Positions 45,203-54,056 of a stretch of 64,000 nt of DNA are shown here, one piece after another. Both the position numbers and the translations under genes were made by a program. This DNA comes from Rivularia sp. MS3. Its GTDB lineage: Bacteria > Cyanobacteriota > Cyanobacteriia > Cyanobacteriales > Nostocaceae. The DNA lies in contig JAHCMI010000010.1 of the NCBI GenBank assembly GCA_019192545.1, positions 1-64,000 of the forward strand. The letters run 5' to 3'. The notes beneath the pieces were generated by a model. It saw only the letters and a list, made by a program, of their open reading frames with translations. It did not search any database and was not told the origin of the DNA. Every line of letters begins with the position of its first letter. Position 1 is the stretch's first letter.

Positions 45203-45262
45203 GGTGCTGTGACACTTTGACTAATTTTCAACGTAGTAATAAGCTTTCTAGTGTCACGCACC
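45203..45262. repeat. Miniature element, GGTGCGTGACGG family
   Basis: GGTGCTGTGACAC / GTGTCACGCACC ends, 60 bp. Confidence 0.65.
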
Positions 45263-45310
45263 AACAGTATATTGTGTAATTCCTGAAACTGTACTAGGTG
45301 CATCTACAAG

Positions 45311-45412
45311 TTATATCAATTCCGGTTGTACCGGAATGATAAAAAACCGCAGAGAGCGCAAAGAGCGCTGAGGAAAGAAGAAGAAGAGAAAATCTATATA
45401 ATTCCGATATAA
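45311..45412. repeat. Miniature element, TTATATC/AATTCCG family
   Basis: TTATATCAATTCCGGTTG with an inner ATTCCGGT-TGT-ACCGGAAT hairpin, AAAAAACCGCAGAG, a purine-rich middle, and AATTCCGATATAA. It ends 24 bases before the DUF2887 gene, so it supplies that gene's leader. Confidence 0.75.
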
Positions 45413-45435
45413 ACGGAAACAATATTAAAACCTTT

Positions 45436-45918
45436 ATGCGTCGAGACTCGATTTTTTACAAATTATTTCAGCAATATCCAAATTTATTGTTTACTTTGCT
45501 GACAAACCCACCAGAAAATGCAGAGGAATATCGATTTGATTCGGTAGCTGTTAAAGAACCAAAATTTGAAATCGATGGTGTATTTCTCCCACCAGAAAGC
45601 GAAAATCCTGGGGTTGTTTATTTCTGTGAGGTGCAGTTCCAAAAAGATGAACTACTTTATGAACGGGTATTTGCTGAATCTTACTTATATTTTTACCGCA
45701 ATCGGGCTAGATTTAGTAATTTCCAAGTAGTGATAATTTACCCATCCCGGAATCTTGAACAAAGTGATATTCTTCCTTATGAGAATTTACTCAATAGTTC
45801 CCAGATAAATCGCATTTATTTGGATGAATTGGGAGATATTCGCCAATTACCTGTATGGGTAGCGTTGATGGTATTAACTACCCTGGAGGATGAGCAAGCA
45901 ACCCAGGAAGCAAGGTAA
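45436..45918 (+). CDS. DUF2887 / Rpn-like nuclease family protein, C-terminally short
   Basis: 160 aa. MRRDSIFYKLFQQYPNLLF and EEYRFDSVAVKEPKFEIDGV, then VVYFCEVQFQKDELLYERVF, match the PD-(D/E)XK core of DUF2887 (Rpn-type recombination-promoting nucleases) with D (FEIDG), E (CEVQ) and Q-x-K. Family members usually run to about 250-290 aa. Here the frame stops after LMVLTTLEDEQATQEAR, just past the nuclease core. The glycosyltransferase gene begins immediately. The core looks intact, so activity is possible, but the truncation suggests decay. Confidence 0.75.
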   Translation: MRRDSIFYKLFQQYPNLLFTLLTNPPENAEEYRFDSVAVKEPKFEIDGVFLPPESENPGVVYFCEVQFQKDELLYERVFAESYLYFYRNRARFSNFQVVIIYPSRNLEQSDILPYENLLNSSQINRIYLDELGDIRQLPVWVALMVLTTLEDEQATQEAR

Positions 45919-45931
45919 AAGATTAGAATAT

Positions 45932-47626
45932 ATGAGTCAAGCGTTTATCGAAGGTGCCCCGAAAGCACTATCTTCTCCACCGATTACTATAGCGATTGTC
46001 TGCTCGCACCCTACAACTGCTATATTAAAGTGTCTCGAAAGCCTTGCCGCTCAAACCTACAATAATTTTGAAATCATCGTTGGGTATCCAGATAAAAGCG
46101 AGTTTGTACAAGAAATAATTATTCAAGCCCAAACCAAGTTTCCCAGCTGCAAATATTTAAGTTTGGATGCTAGTTGGAGCTTGGGAGAAACTTATAACTA
46201 CTTGGTTGAGTTAGCAGCAGGAGAATATGTTTTACAATTATCACCCGAACATATCCCTTTATCCGATACAGTAGAAAAATTTGTTACCGCTGCACTTACT
46301 GCTCAAGCGGATGCTGTTGTATCTCCACAAGTTACGGTTGCCGAAGATGGAACTAAAATTAATTTAATCGATGGTTGTTTGCTGAAGCTTTTAGAATTTA
46401 ACTACAGCCAGGATATATCTGCACTATATTCTCTCAAACTGCTCAAAGAGTTTCCCTATAGTCAGGAAAGAGGAATATTCGCGTTAAATTGGCACATCAT
46501 CGCAGCGGCGATCGCCACAGGTAAAGAAATTGCTTACTACCCTTACCCCCTTTATACTTCAAGCACGCAATCAACAAACAATTTCATAAACATAGCTAAA
46601 GAGCGCTACTATATACGTCAATACTTATACCAAATTGAATCATCAAAGTGGAATCAGCGCCAGCGAAATTTACTATTAACAGGTGTCGAACAACTCCTAG
46701 AGCAACCTGAACAAAATAAATTATTGCACTTCACAGTGAGAAATGGCGAAAAGTTATCATCTCAAGCTCAAGCTTGGATGCTAACCGCACAGCAAATTCA
46801 AGATGAACTAACGCAGACACAAGAAACTCTAAAAAACCTTCAATCTTGGAATCAACAGCTACAAAAAGCCAAAGATTGGCTGGAGCCTCAGATGCAAACC
46901 TGGATGCAAAAAGCCCAGCAAACTCAAGAAGAACTAACGCAGACACAAGAAACTCTAAAAAACCTTCAATCTTGGAACATACAGCTACAAGCAGGGAAAG
47001 ATTGGCTAGAAACTCAGTGGCAAACTTGGATGCTGAGAACCCAAAAAGCTGAATTAGAATGGCAAAGGTGGCAGTCGATAGCAACCATGATGGCAAACAG
47101 TAAATTTTGGCATCTCCGTAAAGCTTGGTTAAAACTAAAAAACATCATTAAAGCCAAAATAGATCCGCTTGAGTTAGCATCTCAAGTTAATTCCGAAAAA
47201 GACATCCAGGATTATGTGACTTCCATAGCTACCCAGAAAATTCGATATTTTCAGCCAGAAGCAGTAGAAACACCTGTAGTTTCAATTATCTCCGTGTTTT
47301 TCAACGACTATGAATATTTTGAAACTACCTATAGAAGCGTTATTAACCAAACCTGGCAAAATTTTGAATGGATTATCGTCAACGATGGTTCAACTAACCT
47401 TGATGCAGTAGCATTCATCGAGTCATTGCCTCAAAGAACCAAAAAAATCAAAGTTGTTTCTAACTCTAACAAGCAAGGTGAAGCAGCAGCAAGAAACATG
47501 GCGATTGCTGAAGCTCAAGGCAAGTATTTACTTTTTGTAAATTTAGTTGACATGATTGACCCCTTATACATTGAGAAATGCCTGCTTTTCTTAGAAACCC
47601 ATCCCGAATTTTCTTTTGTTAACTAA
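45932..47626 (+). CDS. Double GT2 glycosyltransferase, truncated
   Basis: 564 aa from ATG 45932 (MSQAFIEGAPKALSSPPITI). Residues about 15-250 are a GT2-like domain (IAIVCSHPTTAILKCLESLA) in which the second Asp motif is weak. Residues about 280-390 are a coiled coil with a 42-aa tandem duplication (DNA copies at 46807 and 46933). Residues about 450-564 start a second, canonical GT2 domain (VVSIISVFFNDYEYFETTYR, WIIVNDGSTNLDA, GEAAARNMAIAEAQGKYLLF) that stops at HPEFSFVN, half way. The remainder appears, out of frame and with an internal deletion, at 47616-48329. Probably a non-functional remnant of a large polysaccharide glycosyltransferase. Confidence 0.7.
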   Translation: MSQAFIEGAPKALSSPPITIAIVCSHPTTAILKCLESLAAQTYNNFEIIVGYPDKSEFVQEIIIQAQTKFPSCKYLSLDASWSLGETYNYLVELAAGEYVLQLSPEHIPLSDTVEKFVTAALTAQADAVVSPQVTVAEDGTKINLIDGCLLKLLEFNYSQDISALYSLKLLKEFPYSQERGIFALNWHIIAAAIATGKEIAYYPYPLYTSSTQSTNNFINIAKERYYIRQYLYQIESSKWNQRQRNLLLTGVEQLLEQPEQNKLLHFTVRNGEKLSSQAQAWMLTAQQIQDELTQTQETLKNLQSWNQQLQKAKDWLEPQMQTWMQKAQQTQEELTQTQETLKNLQSWNIQLQAGKDWLETQWQTWMLRTQKAELEWQRWQSIATMMANSKFWHLRKAWLKLKNIIKAKIDPLELASQVNSEKDIQDYVTSIATQKIRYFQPEAVETPVVSIISVFFNDYEYFETTYRSVINQTWQNFEWIIVNDGSTNLDAVAFIESLPQRTKKIKVVSNSNKQGEAAARNMAIAEAQGKYLLFVNLVDMIDPLYIEKCLLFLETHPEFSFVN

Positions 47627-48329
47627 GCCTGCAAAAGAATTAATTCAATCTCGCTATCGAGAATTTTTTACCTCCACCCCTCCCCAAGAAATTTCTGTTA
47701 ATAGTGAATCTCTTAGCCAGCAACAACTCCAACTCAAAATCGATGCCCAAAACTTAATTCAGTATTCAAGTACTAACAAAAACTTATTATTTTTCTTCTC
47801 CTCGCTTAACAGCGATATCGATAAATGTAACCTGGAATTAATAACGAAGCTCGAACAACAGGATTACAAAATAACTGCGATCGCAACAACAAAAGAGCGA
47901 GCAAGCAAATCGTTTTACAACGTCACACCAGATATTTTTCACTTACCTAACTTCTTAGATGAAGCCTACTGGTTAGCATTTACGCGCTACATAATAGAAT
48001 ACCGTCAAATTAACACCATCATAATATCTCACGTAGATATTGCTTATTATTTCTTACCTTTACTCCGTGCCGAGTTTCCCCAAGTAGCTTTTATTGACTT
48101 GGGCTACAACAATGGTAATTTTTCTAGCAACGGTAATATGAAATCAAGTCTATTTAGTAAATATCTAGATCGTCAGGTAGTATTTTCTCCATCCCTCGAC
48201 AATATTGTTGATGAAAACTCAAAGTTAATTTGCTCTTCCAACGTTGAGATAGAAGCTATTTTTACAAACGAAGGAAGGAGGAAGAAGGAAAAAGAAAGAA
48301 GTTTGAAAAAACAAGTAACGAAGAATTAA
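47616..48329 (+). pseudogene. Downstream fragment of the broken glycosyltransferase
   Basis: 237 codons beginning LTKPAKELIQSRYREFF and continuing NKNLLFFFSSLNSDIDKCNL, INTIIISHVDIAYYFLPLL and FPQVAFIDLGYNN. This fits the N-terminal Rossmann half of a GT4-type domain in a multi-domain glycosyltransferase. It overlaps the preceding ORF by 11 bases in another frame and ends in purine-rich repeat DNA (KKEKERS). It lacks the nucleotide-sugar half. It converges with the sulfotransferase pseudogene. Confidence 0.6.
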
Positions 48330-49839
48330 TAATCAAACTTCATACCTAAATATTCCTCTAATTGCTAATTATATGGACGGAAGAAATCTACTAGCTGATG
48401 ACGTAAATCATCGGGAATCGGAGCATATGAGCCAGGATTACAATTACGAAATTCAGGCATATAGTTATCCTGTAAATCCAGAAAATTATAAACTTGCTTC
48501 ATTGTTGCTGATGGATTTTCAAATAAATTCTCACTTTTAATAATTAAAAACTGCTCTCTTGGAAAAATATTCATCCACTCTTTTAGGTAGTAAATATATA
48601 AACTGCTTAATAAATCTGGTAATAATATGTAATCTGTAAATTGTTGATATTTTTCTTGTAAAGATGATAGTGAGTCATCGAACAACCAATCAAACCGTTG
48701 ATTTATAAGACTGGGGATTTTTTCTATAGTCTTATTTAAGCAATTTTGTGTAACTTGTGTAAGCTGCGATTTATAATATTCATAGTCTATTCTACGTCTA
48801 TGAAAATAGGAAGAAATAGTTCTATCTACTGGATTTATTAATAGAACAATAAATTTCATTTTTGGGAAAAAAGCGAATATTTCCTGAGCTATTTTAGAAG
48901 AATAAATATATCTAGGTGTTGCTTCACCAGTAATATAATTTTTGCTATTATAAATTTGAGGAAAATGAGCAAGATAATAATCAATATCTTGTTTGAAAAA
49001 AGAGTCAAAAAAATGAAGTTCTTTGCCAACAGCAGGAAGTACTTGAGGATGTTTACTTACATAGGAATAAAGAGAGGTTGTACCGCATTTCCTAAATCCA
49101 GGAATTATGAATTTTGGTTGAAGTTGTTGTCCGAAATCCCAATGTTTTTCAACCAAATGAGGATGGGATAGAAGGATTTGCTGATAGCTAGCTGCTTTAT
49201 AGGAATCAATTGCTGATTCAATTTTACCTTGTAAAGTTAACAACATACCTAAAACGACACGAGCAACAGGAAAATTTGGTTGATTCTCAACTGTTTGATG
49301 CACAAGTGCAACTCCTTCCTCAAGTAGACCATCATCTATTTTTTCTTTACTCCAACTAGCAGCTAGTAGAGAGAACTTTAGTTTCCAATAATTTCTAAGA
49401 TTATTGGGGTCAAATTGAAGGGATTTAATGTAATGATAAGATGCTTGTTGAAATTGAAATTGGCTTTGATATATTTTTGCTAGTTTCTCATGAGCGTGGG
49501 GATTATTGTATTTAATAACTAAAGCTTTTTGGTAGTGAGATATTAGTTTATTTTGTCTATCGCTTTCGAGGTCAGTTTGAAGTAATGCCAATTGTTTTGC
49601 TCCTATGCTTCTTGCTCTGCCCAATTTAAGCAAGCATTCAATTTTTCTGCATAAACTCGGATGTGGGGTTCTGCATGATAAGTGTTGTGTCTTCCGGGAA
49701 CCGCTGCGCTGATTTGGCGGTACCAGGTAGGGGCATAGAGATTCTGCGTTGGTGCAGAAAAATAGTCGTGCCCCCACCTGGCACTCCGCTGTCGCCGCCA
49801 AATCTTCCCCAGTTGCTGGATCACTCGTGGGGGCAACAA
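48326..49839 (-). pseudogene. TPR-sulfotransferase with frameshift and premature stop
   Basis: The main frame runs 49801-48365. TPR-like repeats (LISHYQKALVIKYNNPHAHE) are followed by a PAPS-dependent sulfotransferase domain with the 5'-phosphosulfate loop FIIPGFRKCGTTSLYSYVSK and FVLLINPVDRTISSYFHRRR-like 3'-phosphate motif. After FFRPYN there is a TAG (48365-48367). In frame beyond it the protein continues QLEEYLGMKFDY to a TAA at 48326, exactly like the fragment at 24160, so the TAG is a nonsense mutation. Upstream of about 49600 the plausible frame is another one (AVPGRHNTYHAEPHIRVYAE), implying a second lesion. Confidence 0.75.
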
Positions 49840-49997
49840 AAATTCGTTGTAGGTAGAAAAAGCTTACTCGTTAATGAAATACTTTAGTTGAAACAAGTAA
49901 GCAAATCTAACTACTACTACTGTGACACTGCGAGTAAAAATCCTCAAGGATAAATTTAATAAAATTTCTCGTATGAAAAAGTACCGAGTAAATCAAA

Positions 49998-50156
49998 ATG
50001 CAGCTATCTCAAGTCGAAGCAGACTATTTCTTTAACTTGTTCAAACCTTTACTAATTTATACCAATCAAAAATTTCAGATAACTCCTGGCATGAAAGAAG
50101 CAGATGATATAGAAGGATATCCCTTTGAAGAAACCGTTAAAGTTAGGGATAGTTGA
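49998..50156 (+). pseudogene. Short N-terminal fragment of a conserved cyanobacterial hypothetical
   Basis: 52 codons: MQLSQVEADYFFNLFKPLLI ... ITPGMKEADDIEGYPFEETV. The pattern resembles the start of a larger cyanobacterial hypothetical protein; the frame stops early and no continuation is visible. The rest of 49840-50394 holds small GC-rich palindromes (GCGAAGCGTCGCCCTTCGGG) and no gene. Confidence 0.35.
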
Positions 50157-50394
50157 ATAATACCAAATTTTCGATAGAGAAAGAAGGGTTTTCTTCTTCA
50201 CCGAAAAAAGCTAAAAGTAAATGTTATGACGACTAAGTAACTTCTCTAAATATTGGCGATACGCGAAGCGTCGCCCTTCGGGCTATCGCACTCAATCAAG
50301 CTTAATGATTTTAGAGCTAACCGAGCCATGTCCCAGTTCCTTGTACATACCCTGACTACTATTTAATCAGTGTTATATATATAATATGGGTAGT

Positions 50395-51069
50395 TTATTT
50401 CCGCCGTACTGTACTAGTTTCTGCCAAAATATTAGTTATCTCTTTCGCAGATAAACCAACCACATCAGCAAGTTCCTCTAAAGCTAGCCTCTCCTGTATA
50501 TTTTTATCTAATACATTTGTCGCGACCGCAACATAATCAGCATTATCTAACTGACGAGAATTTCCCACTGCAAGATTACTAGCAGCAATACGTTCGCGCT
50601 TCTCAAATTTATGCATCTGATAAGCAGCGATTTTATTAGCCTGACGGGCTTGTAAATAAGCTAGATATTGTTTCATCACTCTTAGACGAGTTTGCTGTTT
50701 GGTTTCCCGTAAACGAGCTTTCATTACCGGCATTTTGTCAATAGCAGTAAATATTTTAACCGGGTCTATAGTGAAACTTATAGAAAAACTTCGTTCATCT
50801 TCAGATGAAAAATCCGGTGTCTTATAATTTGTTCTACTTTGAGAAGGAGATAACTCTATACTGACAATATCTACAAAAGCATTAAACCCCATTTCATATT
50901 TCACTTCCCTCACCTGATAAGATTTTTTTTGGGCAATCCGTACTAGCTTGTTTATTAAGAGTAAATCTTCTTCAGTAATTTCCGTTTGCAATTCTTCCGC
51001 TCCCACAGCAACAGCCGAAAAACCAATGAAAACCAGCCCCAGAATCATCCCAAAAAAACTCTCTATCAT
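50395..51069 (-). CDS. TolC-like exported protein (short)
   Basis: 224 aa with a signal peptide (FFGMILGLVFIGFSAVAVGA). The mature part is largely helical, with heptad-like stretches (DKMPVMKARLRETKQQTRLR, MHKFEKRERIAASNLAVG, ERLALEELADVVGLSAKEI). These resemble the helical hairpin of outer-membrane efflux proteins, but at half the usual length and with one strand-rich segment (VDIVSIELSPSQSRTNY). It is the last gene of the NRPS operon, 26 bp after the acylase gene. A role in product export or envelope assembly is an inference. Confidence 0.6.
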   Translation of the reverse strand: MIESFFGMILGLVFIGFSAVAVGAEELQTEITEEDLLLINKLVRIAQKKSYQVREVKYEMGFNAFVDIVSIELSPSQSRTNYKTPDFSSEDERSFSISFTIDPVKIFTAIDKMPVMKARLRETKQQTRLRVMKQYLAYLQARQANKIAAYQMHKFEKRERIAASNLAVGNSRQLDNADYVAVATNVLDKNIQERLALEELADVVGLSAKEITNILAETSTVRRK

Positions 51070-51095
51070 ACCCTTTTACCTCCCTTGGTGACATT

Positions 51096-53231
51096 TTAAA
51101 ACAGTTGACGAGTTTCTAAATGAGCTTCAATATCCTTTTTAGTACGCCACACCGGACGCAACTGTTGACGCGCAAAAAGTGGTAACTGGTCAACAGAATG
51201 GCGCGAACCCGGTTGAGAGGAATTACCGTAACTCATCAATGCCATCGCTTTAACTGGTTGAGAAAACTCAATCGCAGCGACATAAGAATCACCCGCAACA
51301 GGTTTAAATTGACCGTTTTCTGAAGGAGCGAAATTAACAACGCGAAAAATACCTAAGTACCCATCGCCACCATTACCTGGTAAATTTACGTTCCCATATT
51401 TCAAGCGAAAAACTTCTCCCCAGGCTACATCTAATTTTCCATAAGCTTTCTCTACTTTTGTTGCTACTGTTTCTAATAAAATTACAGCATCTTGAGGATT
51501 TGCTAACCCATCGGGTGTAGTCCGAGGTGCATCTTGACTCCAAGGTTTACTAAAGGCTTCATCAAAATCTAGTTCTTCTGCCCAAGCAGCAAATAATACT
51601 GCTCCTTTACTATCTGCATTCGCTTGTCTATCCCACTTTTCTAAGACGTTTACTGCTCGTTGTCCCAATTCACTTCCATATTTCCGCGCTGCTGGAATTA
51701 AGTCATCTAAAATTCGGTCGGCAAAGTCCATCCGCGTTGAATGCTTGTATTTAACCATTTCGTTGAAGGTAATTTTTTTATCTTCATCGAGCATTCTGAC
51801 AGAACTCTGCGCTCGGAAATCCATAAAACGCGGTGCCATATAAGACGGATGTTTATCTGGTTTGATAGCGACTGGAAAAGTTGTTGTCCAAGGTGGATCG
51901 TTGGCATTTTGCAACCAACCACTAGGAGGATCGATAACGCGAGGTAAATCTTGATAAGGATGATTATTTGTCCATAAGGTTTTAGATGTATTCCCCGGAA
52001 TCAGACTTTGCCAATATGTAAAATCTCCTGACTCGCGCACTGGAACTAGTCCGTTAAATAGGTGCATAATATGACCTTTCCGGTCAGCATATATCACCGT
52101 AAACATCGGTAACTGTAAACGTTGAAGTGCTTTTTCAAACTCTAATAAATTTTGCGATCGCGCCATATCCCACCATTGCTCTAACACATGAGATTGGTCA
52201 AGACCGACAACACGTAGTGCAATTGTTTTATCATCTGTCTGTGAAACAACAGGTCCGTGAACGGAATTTTTGACTACCAGTGGTTGTTCCTGTAGTGTCC
52301 CATCGTTTTGTTTAACTTTCAAGGAAACATTTTTCGTTTCAAAGGGACGAACTTTACCATCAAAACGATAGCCATCACCAGCTAATTCTAGTTGATAAGC
52401 ATCCCATCCATCGTGAGTGTTGACGGTATGAGTCCAACCTAAATTATCGTTGAAAGCAATATTTAAAACCGGAATCCCCACAAGCGATGCTCCATAAGCA
52501 TCAATTCCGGGTGCGGTAATTTGAGCTTCATACCATAGATATAAATCCGACCAGGGAAGATGAGGATTTGCCAGCAGCATAGCATTACCAGATGCTGAAC
52601 GAGAAGGTGCGATCGCCCATCCGTTAGAACCTGCTTTTGATTCTGAATTATTTATACCAGCCACTTGTTCTGGACTAACTACGAATGTAAAGTTAAGTAC
52701 TCTCTGTAGATGAGCCAGGATGTCTTCTCCTGTGACTGGTAAGACAACTTTAACCTCATCACTAATTGCATCCGGATTTTCTTTGACGTAAGTATTGATA
52801 CCATTCGCAAAAGCATCTAAATAACTACGGAAAGATGCATCTTGCGCTTCATACCAAACACGAGCGCGTTCGGGTACTCCCATTGTTAATACCCAACGGT
52901 CTGAGTCTATATAGTCTTCTCCCCAGTATTCTGCTGCACGTCCTCTTGCTTGTCCGTAGAGACGCAAAAGTAAGTTTCCATGACTTTGCATTTGCGCCCA
53001 TCCAAAGGCACGGAAAGCACTTGCGCTATCTCTGGCATAAATATGGGGTATACCGTAGGTATCCCACAATATTTCAGTACTTTTTGGTGGAGAGCCTAGA
53101 GTTTGACATCCTAAAATTAATGCCAGTAACAAGCTGAATATAAATAGTAAAATTCGATTTCTGAGGAAATCTTTAATTATGTATGGTTTATCGCCATTCG
53201 GCAAAATGTTAACGGGAGGAAACTGCTGCAT
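51096..53231 (-). CDS. Penicillin acylase-family lipoprotein (AHL acylase / PvdQ-like)
   Basis: 711 aa. An N-terminal span ends in LILGC (C42), a lipobox. The alpha chain (WDTYGIPHIYARDSASAFRA, GWAQMQSHGNLLLRLYGQAR) leads to the autocleavage site AGSNGWAIAP, where S202 would become the N-terminal nucleophile of the beta chain. NPHLPW and the downstream HDGWDAYQ and NNHPYQDLP are typical of Ntn acylases. Relatives hydrolyse acyl-homoserine lactones (AiiC in Anabaena) or trim the fatty acid of pyoverdine precursors (PvdQ). It is fifth-gene neighbour in an NRPS operon (45 bp after the thioesterase), which favours periplasmic maturation of a lipopeptide. Quorum quenching remains possible. Confidence 0.88.
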   Translation of the reverse strand: MQQFPPVNILPNGDKPYIIKDFLRNRILLFIFSLLLALILGCQTLGSPPKSTEILWDTYGIPHIYARDSASAFRAFGWAQMQSHGNLLLRLYGQARGRAAEYWGEDYIDSDRWVLTMGVPERARVWYEAQDASFRSYLDAFANGINTYVKENPDAISDEVKVVLPVTGEDILAHLQRVLNFTFVVSPEQVAGINNSESKAGSNGWAIAPSRSASGNAMLLANPHLPWSDLYLWYEAQITAPGIDAYGASLVGIPVLNIAFNDNLGWTHTVNTHDGWDAYQLELAGDGYRFDGKVRPFETKNVSLKVKQNDGTLQEQPLVVKNSVHGPVVSQTDDKTIALRVVGLDQSHVLEQWWDMARSQNLLEFEKALQRLQLPMFTVIYADRKGHIMHLFNGLVPVRESGDFTYWQSLIPGNTSKTLWTNNHPYQDLPRVIDPPSGWLQNANDPPWTTTFPVAIKPDKHPSYMAPRFMDFRAQSSVRMLDEDKKITFNEMVKYKHSTRMDFADRILDDLIPAARKYGSELGQRAVNVLEKWDRQANADSKGAVLFAAWAEELDFDEAFSKPWSQDAPRTTPDGLANPQDAVILLETVATKVEKAYGKLDVAWGEVFRLKYGNVNLPGNGGDGYLGIFRVVNFAPSENGQFKPVAGDSYVAAIEFSQPVKAMALMSYGNSSQPGSRHSVDQLPLFARQQLRPVWRTKKDIEAHLETRQLF

Positions 53232-53276
53232 AAAAAATAAATTGTAAACTTATCGGTCAAATTTTTGAAAAGCTAT

Positions 53277-54026
53277 CTATTGCAAATATTTAATTATATT
53301 TTCTAATAAAAGCGATTCGGCTGAGTGGATAAAAAAGTGGTCTCCGGGGAAGAATTGCAATTTAAATGAACTTTGGGTTTGCGATCGCCATTCTTCTAAT
53401 TCTGATAAAGTTACTTCTCGATCTTCCAATCCACCGAAAGCTACAATCGGACATTCAAGTGGAGGTTGTTGAGTGTAAACATAAGTTTCTAAAACTGCAA
53501 AATCTGCTTTCAGAACTGGGATAAATAGCTGCATCAATTCATCATTTTGCAAAACTGATGCAGGTGTACCATTAAGACGGTGAAGCTCTTGTTTGAATTT
53601 ATTGTGTGGTAGTGCGTGGATGGGTGGTTTTGATGAAGGAATTTGCGGAGCGCGAGTTGCAGAAACAAATAGTCCAACTGGTTGTTTATCATATTGTTTG
53701 CGAAGATAGCGAGCTAGTTCAAAACTGAGCAATCCCCCCATACTATGACCAAAAAAAGCAAATGGTTTGTCTAAATAGGGAAGAAGGATGGGAGAGATTA
53801 AGCTAACTAAAGCTTGCATATTCGTAAATAAAGGTGATTCTATCTGCGTTCCTCTTCCTGGAAGTTCTACGGGACAAATTTCGATATTGTTGGGTAAGCT
53901 TACAGCCCATTTACGATAAATTACCGAACTAGCACCTGCATAGGGAAAGCAAAATAACCGTAAGCCAGCTTCAGGTAATGGTTTAGTACGGAAAATCCAC
54001 GATTTAGATTGATGTATACTTGTCAT
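53277..54026 (-). CDS. Type II (editing) thioesterase of the NRPS operon
   Basis: 249 aa, the normal size for GrsT/TEII proteins. The nucleophile elbow is GHSMGG (S95). The start region LRLFCFPYAGASSVIYRKW and the C-terminal PGDHFFIHS (catalytic His) are classic, with the Asp expected near VLKADFAVLETY or GLEDREVTL. It removes wrongly loaded or stalled acyl groups from carrier proteins of the two NRPSs upstream. It starts 30 bp after the end of NRPS 2. Confidence 0.92.
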   Translation of the reverse strand: MTSIHQSKSWIFRTKPLPEAGLRLFCFPYAGASSVIYRKWAVSLPNNIEICPVELPGRGTQIESPLFTNMQALVSLISPILLPYLDKPFAFFGHSMGGLLSFELARYLRKQYDKQPVGLFVSATRAPQIPSSKPPIHALPHNKFKQELHRLNGTPASVLQNDELMQLFIPVLKADFAVLETYVYTQQPPLECPIVAFGGLEDREVTLSELEEWRSQTQSSFKLQFFPGDHFFIHSAESLLLENIIKYLQ

Positions 54027-54056
54027 CAGCTAAATAATCTTTGCAGTTGATTAAAT

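Noticed and set aside
49603-49887. Two short ORFs around the sulfotransferase 5' end
   Set aside because: One is part of the frameshifted sulfotransferase N-terminus (included in that pseudogene); the plus-strand one is its shadow.
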